Shown here piece after piece: positions 25,501 to 32,190 of a DNA stretch of 64,000 bases. How positions within the stretch are numbered: position 1 is the stretch's first letter; each line of letters begins with the position of its first letter. The position numbers and the translations under genes are program-made. This stretch comes from SIG589 sp045652465. GTDB lineage: Bacteria; Bacillota; Clostridia; Oscillospirales; Acutalibacteraceae. Below the pieces are notes generated by a model that saw nothing but the letters and a program-made list of their open reading frames with translations, did no database searches and was not told the origin of the DNA. The DNA is taken from the NCBI GenBank assembly GCA_045652465.1, contig JAZRUI010000002.1:74543-138542 (forward strand), in the 5' to 3' direction.

Positions 25501-26254
25501 AATGGAAGCTCCACTTAATGCCATGGCGGGTATCGTTATAAGGAATTTTGCCCCTGTTGTCGGGTGCATTAACCGCCATATGAAGGGCATAGGTTGTTCC
25601 GCTGGTCGAGAAGTTGGCATTATCATCAAACTTATAGGAAAAACGGATTATGTAATCGGTGTTTTTCTTAACCTGCATTTTGAAATTAGCGAGGTTCTTA
25701 ACCTTAGAAGCCGCACCCGAACCTGTAGCTTGCGAGGGAGTCAGCTTAAGGACATAATCGCCAAAATCATCATCGGTGTTGGCAATGCCTCCGCTCGAAA
25801 TAATCGAGGCGGTGCCGAAATCCGCGGTGTTATATTTGGGAGTGAAATTGTTGATGCTATCGGTTAATACGCTCTGATAGCTAAAAACCTCGGCATCTGC
25901 ATTTTCCACCATGTTTTTAATATCAAAAACTGCTGTAAGGGTTATATCCTTTGTGGGGGCAAAGGAATAGTTGAGGTTTTTGGAAACAAGAGTGCTGCCC
26001 TCATACCAACCTAAAAATCCGTTGCCGTAATAGGGGGTTGCCGAAACGGTGGCAAGCTCGCCCTCGGGGATATACTGGGTTTCCTCAGTTGTTATGGCTC
26101 CGCCGAATTTTCCATCCTGTTCCTTAACCGCAACAGTAACGGAATTTATTCCTTCGGGACTATCGGCATCAGCGGGCGCGCCGAATTGAATCCCCGTGAA
26201 CACGCAGGAAACAATAAGCACAAACGCTAAAGCCATGGCTAATGTCTTCTTCAT
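19532..26254 (-). CDS. Giant multidomain surface protein, membrane anchored
   Basis: A 2,240-residue secreted protein. Start ATG 26254 (MKKTLAMALAF) follows AGGAGAGAGG; a frame-open ATG further up lacks a site. After the signal peptide, short bacterial-repeat modules of the InlB/Flg_new kind recur (VTA...E...GGYIVG...YGT.VT..A.PY.GNTFLGWYDG..L), alternating with beta-sandwich modules of the CBM4/CBM9-like type (LKPHTDYTLSFYWLG; FYAKAETAGVEFKSG). Near the C-terminus are carboxypeptidase-regulatory-like modules (ITGTLTGLPEGSKVIFKG), an acidic stretch, then one membrane helix and NRKKEVRG tail, with no LPxTG. It likely binds polysaccharide and presents it to the co-translated GH-A lipoprotein. 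Binding specificity is unknown. Confidence 0.85.
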   Translation of the reverse strand: MKKTLAMALAFVLIVSCVFTGIQFGAPADADSPEGINSVTVAVKEQDGKFGGAITTEETQYIPEGELATVSATPYYGNGFLGWYEGSTLVSKNLNYSFAPTKDITLTAVFDIKNMVENADAEVFSYQSVLTDSINNFTPKYNTADFGTASIISSGGIANTDDDFGDYVLKLTPSQATGSGAASKVKNLANFKMQVKKNTDYIIRFSYKFDDNANFSTSGTTYALHMAVNAPDNRGKIPYNDTRHGIKWSFHSQQHATPTDETNSKFKSLYSWGGSDGYDANAEQCDKYFTDNGLGSKAVWQDVFVLVNPGEDANIFKNGSDEGIMFFSLGTHYNNTDFVLVDNILISEAKANDKSAVSALKHGSVQNISPRSDENYYTYTDGKRGDSDVFTNRDTANVFYPTAYECFVATENAGAEFIGWFDENGERVSEEKRAYLLMTGKEYTAKFATDIAAEGGGVLVDNGDGTYTAKAFYGNKFLGWFDGTTSPYTFETLEPTLEKAGHLGYVAVFTNDNLIYDGDYEINANTAKIYNDYIDYDAAHTGVNAIVPTLSGSNPEFGASALQVTPNQASHASKRKGLVNIPVTLEAGKTYLWKFSYAITAATYNANRDFLYLSVDPADANGKVPWTSDGGTKYSYHVQLASHKGVNTNNYAWGNWQSDAKTHYSLTKAVSSVNEWVDMFVIFTAEANGTHFLTLGCDDSQTNAFLFDNMSCSVAAKNPAALAKVTAGENGKVYSYRTAEAAHITSATRGTADIYAKYVDTANSYYADMYADYFATPDVGFLFDGWYDKGGALVTTSPVLRVKLVSNEEYTAKFKPDPTEYTVTAGIETENGVYGGYIVGEKTANVRYGAKVTFTAVTYQGNTFKGWYVGTEKVADTETIEYTVRKNAELKAHFEIGNLYPDSGMENAAAGDTVGEATVVTNEFVSGKNALMVNPTCKEFKLPAIAADTNKSYVLSFMWKAASGDFTLDSVKITAVGGETLAEKAFNIAGCDEWVKVVLPVNSGASDALTITVNYSSNLGTTLYLDDIVICDASLADFVVTAAVEKQDGIFGGYIVGAKEITARYGTNVTVKAVPYERNTFLGWYDGETLLSTDAEYTFAIDGFRDLKARFDIKNLWPDAGYENTTPDISLSENGDWTVHQGLHDNYGFDVTVTNQGSIWEGEQMLSALHRGNTFSTKISGLKANENYFLTFRVRTHKTLDNCYFQQAKVIGTYNKETLGTGFGTANGGQWELISVPFNTGDNTEVLIELIYQAGEEACYFDNFALYESHNIGVYAGDGGSVTSTLNGGANGPAVTGTSVTVTATPDAGNTFLGWYDYNNSSKLISKSNPYTFEVTDSQFILAKFAGKDVESENMIVDGDFENGVFGGFIFSGTTATADCGFCTAQITKKVGDIEPVSGDYMVKLTANNRKSNLIVENLKPHTDYTLSFYWLGNEFINFDYVAAYRYLREKGYHLDQTTKTNVINPMLLYQLTDMRTGDYYICKVGEGDGKNWRRVELTFNTGNRSEALISINYSRKGGADGLYLDNLKLTEGSKYSDELQNGDFSAGADGWYGDLTVNDGIASTTGSFYQGAIMDTLKGYTLTFKARSATSAPLKFGMAAAGEKLILDNGMDKSYSGVSSGFEQLTPDWKEYTVSFLSSVYSHGYIVFQSPTGEAVEIKDVKFAPATNLVAVDKITFDSETVRDICNAAFESILSPNAHKNPKNPDWYEISNVGHSGDGALLMKGGSEYAYHPFSQPFAIFNLQSGRSYRVSFYAKAETAGVEFKSGIVYTTPSYILEYPANETIKLDTTEWTKVSYTFTMGNVTHAASNIANWFVDGIEGKTNCNILFDDVLIEEYEGSVIDKAPENLYTQDLSQNYFANYSFEKAGDIFAPFVKSGDAAFGNRYITLKAGDKIVLPVSTRTSYDLTWDATYIFAADIRGTAGAKGTVSLSYSADGKQLFRDANGDEVSLSVDTNGKWKRSGFEFSGYRLETEYLLLECTEGSFDVDYIALFNATRGFKENTHDLSVSPSKDELPVSEMGNQNKNYITGTLTGLPEGSKVIFKGSKTYSQVLTDGFYRIDGIKNGTYEMYIAPANSDIMTLWGDLTVEDGFLSGLAVTRLYGEVEEVGGSGKADAIVKITDNETANSYLTATDNDGNYVAYILYCDYTVDGITSDEAVLEQFGITLEQFGAKKAEAEDEESDESAEQEEEKTITKIIKEKGKKADNTLSVILMIAAGVVAVAAAAVLLVLNRKKEVRG

Positions 26255-26513
26255 AAGATTCCTCTCTCCTTCTTTGTTGAAAACATACAAAAAAGCAATT
26301 TTTTTGTTCTATTTTTTATTATAATGTATAGATATAGATTTACAATGGAAAATATTTTAAGGTATATGGAAAAAACTTAAGCAAAAATCGCCCCAAAAGG
26401 GCGTTTTTTGTGAAAAATTTATCGTTTTGAAAAAATTTTAAAAAATATAAAACCGTTTTCTCTCCTCACTCCCCTTTATTAACGAAAGGCAAAAAAAGAA
26501 AGAGGTTATATTT
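26255..26513. promoter_or_regulatory. Intergenic control region with leader motif and small hairpin
   Basis: AT-rich gap between the divergent giant-protein gene and a small membrane-protein gene. TATAAT on the plus strand at 26321-26326; ATTATA at 26318-26323 is a minus-strand -10. The leader motif shared with the AraC gene follows at 26364-26388. A short hairpin (CGCCC/GGGCG, 26389-26403) plus TTTTTT looks like a terminator although no known gene ends there, so a short RNA or attenuator is possible. Confidence 0.4.
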
Positions 26514-26870
26514 ATGAAATTTTTAAAGAAAACATTCGCTTGCATAACAACTCCCTTGATGATTGTTTCGAGAATTGCGGATATCTTCCGCACCTTCATT
26601 TTGAAGATAGTTCTTCTTATTCCGCTTATTCCCATCGTATTTATCGCCAAGCTTATTAAAGGCAACAAAAGCTCCATTATCAATTTCGTTATAGGCTTTT
26701 TGGCGCTCGATTGCATCTCCTTTAACCGTCATCACCACCATATGGCTCACATGCACGACATCGCCCATCAAGAGCACCTCCGCAACCATCATTTAGCCCA
26801 CGAAAACGCGATGGCTATGCACAACACCGCCCACAACATAGCCGTTATGAACAATATGCCTAATATGTAA
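26514..26870 (+). CDS. Small membrane protein with His/Met-rich tail
   Basis: I do not recognise a family. The 118-residue protein has a basic, partly amphipathic N-terminus and two hydrophobic segments (about residues 28-47 and 54-68), then a cytoplasmic or exterior tail of about 48 residues starting at HHHHMAHMHD that holds many His and Met. Such tails bind soft or borderline metals such as Cu, Ni or Zn. AGAGG precedes ATG 26514, and a strong terminator follows the stop. It is a single-gene unit. A metal-handling role is inference only. Confidence 0.7.
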   Translation: MKFLKKTFACITTPLMIVSRIADIFRTFILKIVLLIPLIPIVFIAKLIKGNKSSIINFVIGFLALDCISFNRHHHHMAHMHDIAHQEHLRNHHLAHENAMAMHNTAHNIAVMNNMPNM

Positions 26871-26875
26871 AAAAT

Positions 26876-26906
26876 AAAACGGACGCGAAAACCGCGTCCG
26901 TTTTTT
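26876..26906 (+). terminator. Rho-independent terminator
   Basis: Stem AAAACGGACGCG / CGCGTCCGTTTT with a five-base loop and T run. Confidence 0.92.
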
Positions 26907-26907
26907 C

Positions 26908-26936
26908 TTGCCTTGCAACCTGCGCTGTGGTAAAAT
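26908..26936 (+). promoter_or_regulatory. Extended -10 promoter of phosphatase gene
   Basis: TTGCCT (26908-26913), 17-base spacer, TAAAAT (26931-26936) preceded by TGTGG. The segment TTGCAA...CGCTGTGGTA is nearly repeated before the GH78-like gene at 36455-36478. Confidence 0.6.
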
Positions 26937-26952
26937 AACCTTGGTGATAATA

Positions 26953-27399
26953 ATGCGTATTATGTTTGTCTGCCACGGGAATATTTGCCGAAGCCCGATG
27001 GCGGAATTTGTTTTAAAGAAAATGGTTGAGGACTGCGGCAGGCAGACCGACTTTTTCATCGCATCGAGCGCCACCAGCACGGAGGAGATTTGGAATGGAA
27101 TCGGCAACCCCGTTTATCCGCCCGCGCGGGAAGAACTCATGCGCCACGGAATCGACCCCAAGGGTAAACGCGCGGTTCAGCTAAAGCGCGATGACCTCGA
27201 AAAATATGACCTTTTCGTTTGCATGGACTGCAACAATTTGCGCAACGCCGAGCGCATTTTAGGAACCAAGGAAAAACTTTGTTTGCTTAAGGATTTCACC
27301 TGCGGCGGCGAAGTGGGGGACCCTTGGTATAGCGGCGATTTTTGCGGAGTTTATCGCGAAATCGAGCAGGGCTGCAGGGCGATTTTGGAAAGATTTTAG
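26953..27399 (+). CDS. Low-molecular-weight protein-tyrosine phosphatase
   Basis: Removes phosphate from phosphotyrosine in proteins; in Firmicutes often tied to capsule or stress kinases, sometimes to protein-arginine phosphate. The 148-residue protein has the CX5R loop at its N-terminus (CHGNICRS, Cys7 to Arg13) and the general acid Asp in DPWYSGDF near the C-terminus. ATG 26953 has GGTGA upstream and puts the catalytic loop at the usual place; longer frames to 26908 would start in the promoter. It is a single gene. Substrate unknown. Confidence 0.9.
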   Translation: MRIMFVCHGNICRSPMAEFVLKKMVEDCGRQTDFFIASSATSTEEIWNGIGNPVYPPAREELMRHGIDPKGKRAVQLKRDDLEKYDLFVCMDCNNLRNAERILGTKEKLCLLKDFTCGGEVGDPWYSGDFCGVYREIEQGCRAILERF

Positions 27400-27446
27400 G
27401 GAGCGAAAACAGCGTTCTTCTTGGTATGATAAAAATATATGAGCAT

Positions 27447-27479
27447 AAAAAAAGCAGGGATTAATTCCCTGCTTTTTAT
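27447..27479. terminator. Terminator of proBAC operon (bidirectional)
   Basis: Ten-bp stem AAAGCAGGGA / TCCCTGCTTT with a five-base loop, A and T runs on both sides, overlapping the proC stop. Confidence 0.88.
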
Positions 27480-28273
27480 TATTGTTTTCCGAGCTCTTTA
27501 GTGCGGTCGAAAGATTTTTTAACCGCCCCCTGCACCATATCATTAAGTCCGTTTTCTCTAAAGAAACGAACGCCCTCAATGGTGCTGCCGCCGGGACTGC
27601 AAACGGCATCAATAAGCTCATCCACGGTTTTTTCGCTTTGCATTAAATTCTCGGCCGCGCCCGAAACGGTTGCCGCCGCTAATTTTAGCGCTTTTTCGGC
27701 AGTAAGACCGCATTTTTCGCCGCCTTCAGCCAGCGCTTTTATGAACATATAAACAAACGCGGGACCGCATCCCGAAACAACGGTTGCGGCATCGATTAAC
27801 TCCTCGCTTACAAACTCAAGCGTTCCTGCCGCAGCCATAAACTCCAAAAAGTTCTTTATATCGCTCTCTTTTGTCAGTTCATTTCCGCAATAGGCTATAA
27901 CGCCCTTTCCTATGGCAACGGGGGTGTTGGGCATTATGCGAATAACCGCAGCGCCGCCGAGCGCATCGCTAACCTGATTCGAAGCGCAACCCGCCGCCAT
28001 GCTGACAAAGACTGCCTTCTCTTCTCGAGCCGAAACCACGGTAGCAATATCGCCAAGAAGCGAGAAAAGCACCTGCGGCTTAACCCCTAAAAAGATATAA
28101 TCGCATTCGCGGCAAATCGATTCGTTATCCGAAACGGCAGCTCCTAATTTTTTTGCGAGTTGCTCGCTTTTTTCCGCCATATTATCGGCGAGAAAAATTT
28201 CGCAACCCGATTTCGCTGCCGCCGCCGCGAGGGCTCCGCCCATATTACCGCAGCCGATAAATCCTATCTTCAT
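27479..28273 (-). CDS. proC: Pyrroline-5-carboxylate reductase
   Basis: Last step of proline synthesis, reducing pyrroline-5-carboxylate with NAD(P)H. The 264-residue protein has the Rossmann start KIGFIGCGNMGGAL (residues 2-15), GVKPQVL, the MPNTP motif, and the dimer-forming C-terminal domain with VSGCGPAFVYMF and CSPGGSTIEGV. ATG 28273 follows GGTAGG. It lies eight bases after proA and completes the proline set in one operon. Confidence 0.96.
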   Translation of the reverse strand: MKIGFIGCGNMGGALAAAAAKSGCEIFLADNMAEKSEQLAKKLGAAVSDNESICRECDYIFLGVKPQVLFSLLGDIATVVSAREEKAVFVSMAAGCASNQVSDALGGAAVIRIMPNTPVAIGKGVIAYCGNELTKESDIKNFLEFMAAAGTLEFVSEELIDAATVVSGCGPAFVYMFIKALAEGGEKCGLTAEKALKLAAATVSGAAENLMQSEKTVDELIDAVCSPGGSTIEGVRFFRENGLNDMVQGAVKKSFDRTKELGKQ

Positions 28274-28280
28274 AAATTAC

Positions 28281-29537
28281 CTACCTTATTTGTCCGTTTC
28301 CTCTTACTATATATTTATAAGAGGTCAGTTCGCAAAGCCCCATCGGTCCGCGGGCGTGCAGCTTTTGGGTTGAGATACCCATTTCGCAGCCAAGACCAAA
28401 CTCGCCTCCATCAGTGAAGCGGGTTGAGGCATTGACATATACCGCCGCGCTATCCACCGCGCGGGTGAAAAGCTCGGCATTTTCCGCATTTTCGGTTATG
28501 ATGCATTCGCTGTGTCCCGTTGAATGGGCGGCGATATGAGAAACCGCTTGGGAAACGCTGTCAACAACGCGAACTGCAAGAATATAATCTAAAAATTCGG
28601 TATCAAAATCATTATCTCCCACGGAGGTGCCGCTAATGATTTTTGCTGCCCTTTCATCAAGGCGAAGTTCAACGGGAGAGAGTCCGTTTTCTTGCCTTTT
28701 TTCAACAAGCTCATTCTTTATAAGCGGCAAAATTTCGCCCGCAATAGCGGAATGAACAAGCATAACCTCGGCGGCATTGCAAACCGAGGGGCGGCTCGTT
28801 TTAGCGTTGTTAACTATCGAAACCGCCTTCGCCTTATCGGCAAATTCATCAATATAAATATGGCAAATGCCCGTTCCCGTTTCGATGCAGGGAACCTTGG
28901 CATTTTCAACGCAGGAGCGAATAAGCCCCGCGCCGCCGCGAGGAATAAGCATATCAACCAATCCGCGCGCAGTCATAAGCGCGGTTGCGCTGTCACGCGA
29001 GGTGTCCTCAACGAGGCAAACGCAGTCGGCAGGGAGACCCGCCTTTTTAACGCCCTCACGCAGCGCCGCAGCTATTGCCTTGTTGGAATTGATTGCCTCT
29101 TTTCCGCCGCGCAAAACGCAAACATTACCGCTCTTTAGCGAAAGCGCCGCCGCATCGCTGGTTACATTGGGGCGGCTCTCATAAATCATAGCAAGCACGC
29201 CGAGCGGAACCGAAACCTTCTCGATTAAAAGGCCGTTTTCGCGCTCGTTTTTATTTAAAGATATGCCAAGCGGGTCGGGCAATTTTGTTACCTCTAAAAC
29301 CGCATCAGCCATAGAGAAAATGCGCTCTTTGGTTAGGCGAAGGCGGTCTTTCATTACCTCGCTGATTTTGCCATCGGCATTTTTAAGGTCCTCTTCATTT
29401 GCGGCGAGAATCGCTTTGTGATGAAATTTAAGCGAGTTTGCCATCTCGCAAAGGGCGCGATTGCGGGTTTCGTTATCGGTTGCGGCAAGAATGGCCTTAT
29501 TCGCCGCCGCCCTTTTTAAAAGCTCATTAACGCTCAT
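28281..29537 (-). CDS. proA: Gamma-glutamyl phosphate reductase
   Basis: Reduces gamma-glutamyl phosphate to glutamate semialdehyde (aldehyde dehydrogenase fold). The 418-residue protein shows SRPNVTSDAAAL, RGGKEAINSN, and the conserved VCNAAEVMLVH with the catalytic Cys, and HSECIITEN. The end is GPMGLCELTSYKY, as in the family. It follows proB after two bases. GAAGGGAT precedes ATG 29537. Confidence 0.97.
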   Translation of the reverse strand: MSVNELLKRAAANKAILAATDNETRNRALCEMANSLKFHHKAILAANEEDLKNADGKISEVMKDRLRLTKERIFSMADAVLEVTKLPDPLGISLNKNERENGLLIEKVSVPLGVLAMIYESRPNVTSDAAALSLKSGNVCVLRGGKEAINSNKAIAAALREGVKKAGLPADCVCLVEDTSRDSATALMTARGLVDMLIPRGGAGLIRSCVENAKVPCIETGTGICHIYIDEFADKAKAVSIVNNAKTSRPSVCNAAEVMLVHSAIAGEILPLIKNELVEKRQENGLSPVELRLDERAAKIISGTSVGDNDFDTEFLDYILAVRVVDSVSQAVSHIAAHSTGHSECIITENAENAELFTRAVDSAAVYVNASTRFTDGGEFGLGCEMGISTQKLHARGPMGLCELTSYKYIVRGNGQIR

Positions 29538-29539
29538 AA

Positions 29540-30307
29540 TTATCCCTTCTTATAAAAACGGGTTCCAACACTTTTTCCCTCGGCAATATCATAAAGCAGG
29601 AAGGGGTTATCGCCCGAGGCAATAACCATATCGGTTCCGTTTTCCATACAAAGTTTTGCGGCCGAAAGCTTGGTTTGCATTCCGCCGGTGCCAAGGCCCG
29701 AGCCCGCTCCGCCCGCGGAGGATAGCATATCCTCGGTTATTTCGGTAACGCTCGAAATAAGGGTTGCCGCAGGGTCTTTTTTGGGGTCGGCAGTATATAA
29801 TCCTTCGATATCCGAAAGGATTATAAGCAAATCAGCCTTCATGCTGACCGCAACAATGGCACCAAGAGTATCGTTATCGCCAACCGCAATCTCATCGGTT
29901 GCAACGGTATCGTTTTCGTTGATGATGGGAAGCGCGCCCATTTCGAGCAGGCGATTAACGGTGTTATTAAAGTTTTGGTGGCGCTCTTCGTTTTGCAGGT
30001 CGCTGCCCGTTATAAGAATTTGGCCGATAACATGGCCATATTCCGAAAAGTGCTTATCATAGGTGTACATCAGTTCACACTGACCAACCGCAGCAGCCGC
30101 CTGCTTGCCCGCCATATCGCGCGGGCGTTCGCGGAGCGAGAGCTTTCCAACGCCCATTCCGATAGCGCCCGAGGACACCAATATCATCTCATGACCTGCA
30201 TTCTTAAGGTCGCTTAAAACCTTGCATATACTCTCAACATGGCGAATATTCAAATTGCCTGTTGAATGGGTCAAGGTTGAGGTTCCTATTTTAACAACAA
30301 TTCTCAT
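29540..30307 (-). CDS. proB: Glutamate 5-kinase, short form without PUA domain
   Basis: Phosphorylates glutamate to start proline synthesis. The 255-residue protein is a pure amino-acid kinase domain: VVKIGTSTL at the N-terminus, VSSGAIGMGVGKL, NENDTVATDEI and GTGGMQTKLSAAK. The enterobacterial enzyme is about 367 residues with a C-terminal PUA domain; this one ends after the kinase, as in many Clostridia. It is the first gene of proB-proA-proC. AAGGAA precedes ATG 30307. Feedback inhibition by proline is the usual control. Confidence 0.95.
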   Translation of the reverse strand: MRIVVKIGTSTLTHSTGNLNIRHVESICKVLSDLKNAGHEMILVSSGAIGMGVGKLSLRERPRDMAGKQAAAAVGQCELMYTYDKHFSEYGHVIGQILITGSDLQNEERHQNFNNTVNRLLEMGALPIINENDTVATDEIAVGDNDTLGAIVAVSMKADLLIILSDIEGLYTADPKKDPAATLISSVTEITEDMLSSAGGAGSGLGTGGMQTKLSAAKLCMENGTDMVIASGDNPFLLYDIAEGKSVGTRFYKKG

Positions 30308-30383
30308 AAAAATTCCTTCCAGTTTTTCCCTGTATCCATAACTATGCAGTTAGGGCACCGCCCAAAAGCAATGCCCTGAAAAA

Positions 30384-31178
30384 TTAAGCTAATAACATTC
30401 TATCGTTGGCAAACTCGCCGTTGCTTGCCTTGCTGAAGAGAGCCATCAAATCGGCAACCTCCAGATTTTTCTTTTCTTCGCCCGAAACATCATAGATTAC
30501 CTTGCCCTCATGCATCATAATCAATCGGTTTCCGAGGCGAATGGCGTCCCTCATATTATGGGTTATCATAATAGTGGTTAGGTTGTTGCTGCTAACGATG
30601 CGCTCGGTTATATCAAGCACCTTTGCGGCAGTTTTGGGGTCAAGCGCGGCAGTATGCTCATCGAGCAATAAAAGCTTGGGGTTGTTCATAGCAGCCATAA
30701 GCAATGTTATAGCCTGACGCTGACCGCCCGATAATAGACCAACCTTGGTTGAAAGGCGGGTTTCAAGACCCAAATCGAGGGATGCTAACATCTCGCGATA
30801 TATCCTTCTATCGGCTTCGTTAATCGCCCACTGCATTCCGCGGGAACGACCGCGGCGCATGGCGATAGCCATATTTTCTTCAATCCACATATCGGCGGCT
30901 GTTCCCGTCATCGGGTCTTGGAAAACGCGGCCGATAAACTTCGCGCGCTTATGCTCGGGCAGGCGGGTTATGTCCTTGCCATCAATGGTCACGCTGCCCT
31001 CATCAACAAAGAAGGTTCCCGCAACAGCATTGAGCATGGTTGATTTTCCCGCGCCGTTACCACCGATTACGGTTACAAAATCGCCATCGTTAAGGGTTAG
31101 AGAAAGGTCGTTAAGTGCTACCTTTTCGTTAACGGTTCCGCCGTTAAAAATTTTGGTTATATTCTTTAGTTCTAACAT
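30384..31178 (-). CDS. ABC transporter ATP-binding protein (TrpZ/LivF-like)
   Basis: ATPase of an importer whose permease and binding protein are encoded upstream. The 264-residue protein has Walker A GGNGAGKST (about 39-47), a Q-loop in VFQDPMTGTAA, signature LSGGQRQAI, and LLLDEHTAALDP as Walker B. The DEHTAALDP and permease type match the family used for tryptophan/tyrosine-like substrates (TrpXYZ in streptococci) and related uptake systems in Clostridia. A GGGGGAGAG site precedes ATG 31178. Confidence 0.88.
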   Translation of the reverse strand: MLELKNITKIFNGGTVNEKVALNDLSLTLNDGDFVTVIGGNGAGKSTMLNAVAGTFFVDEGSVTIDGKDITRLPEHKRAKFIGRVFQDPMTGTAADMWIEENMAIAMRRGRSRGMQWAINEADRRIYREMLASLDLGLETRLSTKVGLLSGGQRQAITLLMAAMNNPKLLLLDEHTAALDPKTAAKVLDITERIVSSNNLTTIMITHNMRDAIRLGNRLIMMHEGKVIYDVSGEEKKNLEVADLMALFSKASNGEFANDRMLLA

Positions 31179-31190
31179 CTTCTCTCCCCC

Positions 31191-32093
31191 TTACGCTTTT
31201 TTGAAAAATCTCTTGATTTTAGGACCATAGGTTTTCTTCATATAGGGAGTTGCGAGGAAGATGGCAACAACGAGAGCCGAGAGCATCTTAAGCAGGTCGG
31301 TATCGAGTCCCAAGAAGATTACTGTTTGGTAAACAACATAATAGATGATTCCGCCAACCAAAACGCCTGTTAAGCGGATTACAAAGTTTTGACCCATACG
31401 CGATACGATAGCATCGCCGATGATAACTGCGGCAAGACCGATAACGATTGCGCCGCGGCCATCGGATATATCGGCTTTTCCCGAATACTGGGCGAGAAGC
31501 GCGCCGGCGAAAGCAACGATACCGTTGGAAATAGCAAGACCTACAACCTTGTTGCGGTTGGTGTTGATGCCTTGAGCGCGAGCCATTTTTTCATTGCAGC
31601 CGGTTGCGCGGATGGACATACCATAGCGGGTTCCAAAGAACCAATAAAGCACCGCGATAAGCACAACGCAAATGAGGAAAAGGTGCACCAGCGCCTCATA
31701 TTTGCGAAGCTGGGTTATAAGCACATTAAAGGAACGCGCGGGCAAAGCGCGGTTTGCCTGACCCATAATTTTCAGGTTAACTGACCACAAAATCAACTGG
31801 GTTAAGATACCCGAAAGGATGGCGGGAATGCCCATAATGGTATGGAAAATTCCCGTTACAAGACCCGCAAGCATACCCGCAACGAAGGCAACAGCCATCG
31901 CGAGCCAAACATTCCAGCCTGCCGCCATAAGCATAGCGCAGGTTGCCATACCTGTTACCAAAGAACCGTCAACCGTTAGGTCGGCGAGGTCAAGTATTTT
32001 ATATGTAATATAAACGCCGATTGCCATAATGCCCCAAGCCATACCTTGAGCGGTAGCGCCGGGCATCGCATTAATCCAATGTATGAAATCCAT
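31191..32093 (-). CDS. ABC transporter permease, branched-chain type (TrpY-like)
   Basis: The 300-residue protein has about eight to nine membrane segments and belongs to the LivH-like BPD_transp_2 family. The segment GCNEKMARAQGINTNRNKVVGLA is the cytoplasmic loop that contacts the ATPase, typical of the TrpXYZ/YtjABC subgroup. Only one permease gene is present, so the channel is probably a homodimer. It lies 12 bases before the ATPase gene and is separated from the binding-protein gene by a 35-base stem-loop. Confidence 0.88.
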   Translation of the reverse strand: MDFIHWINAMPGATAQGMAWGIMAIGVYITYKILDLADLTVDGSLVTGMATCAMLMAAGWNVWLAMAVAFVAGMLAGLVTGIFHTIMGIPAILSGILTQLILWSVNLKIMGQANRALPARSFNVLITQLRKYEALVHLFLICVVLIAVLYWFFGTRYGMSIRATGCNEKMARAQGINTNRNKVVGLAISNGIVAFAGALLAQYSGKADISDGRGAIVIGLAAVIIGDAIVSRMGQNFVIRLTGVLVGGIIYYVVYQTVIFLGLDTDLLKMLSALVVAIFLATPYMKKTYGPKIKRFFKKA

Positions 32094-32118
32094 AAATCCT
32101 ACTCCTAAATATACGCAA

Positions 32119-32153
32119 ATGTGCCGCGGCGCAAATTACTTGCGGCGGCACAT
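32119..32153 (-). terminator. Intercistronic stem-loop after binding-protein gene
   Basis: Long hairpin: ATGTGCCGC pairs with GCGGCACAT, and inside CGCAA pairs with TTGCG around ATTAC. There is no U run, so it more likely stabilises the upstream message or limits read-through than fully terminates. Confidence 0.6.
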
Positions 32154-32190
32154 TATATTTTACTATGCTAAAGGGCTAAAATCAACTGTT

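Noticed and set aside
24266..25867. Plus-strand frame of 533 codons
   Set aside because: It lies antisense inside the giant surface-protein gene; its composition (Gly/Ile/Ala/Cys-rich) is a mirror of that gene, and it has no family likeness.
30333..30380. AGGGCA...TGCCCT pairing after the TrpXYZ-like operon
   Set aside because: Only six base pairs, long loop and no U run; not convincing as a terminator.
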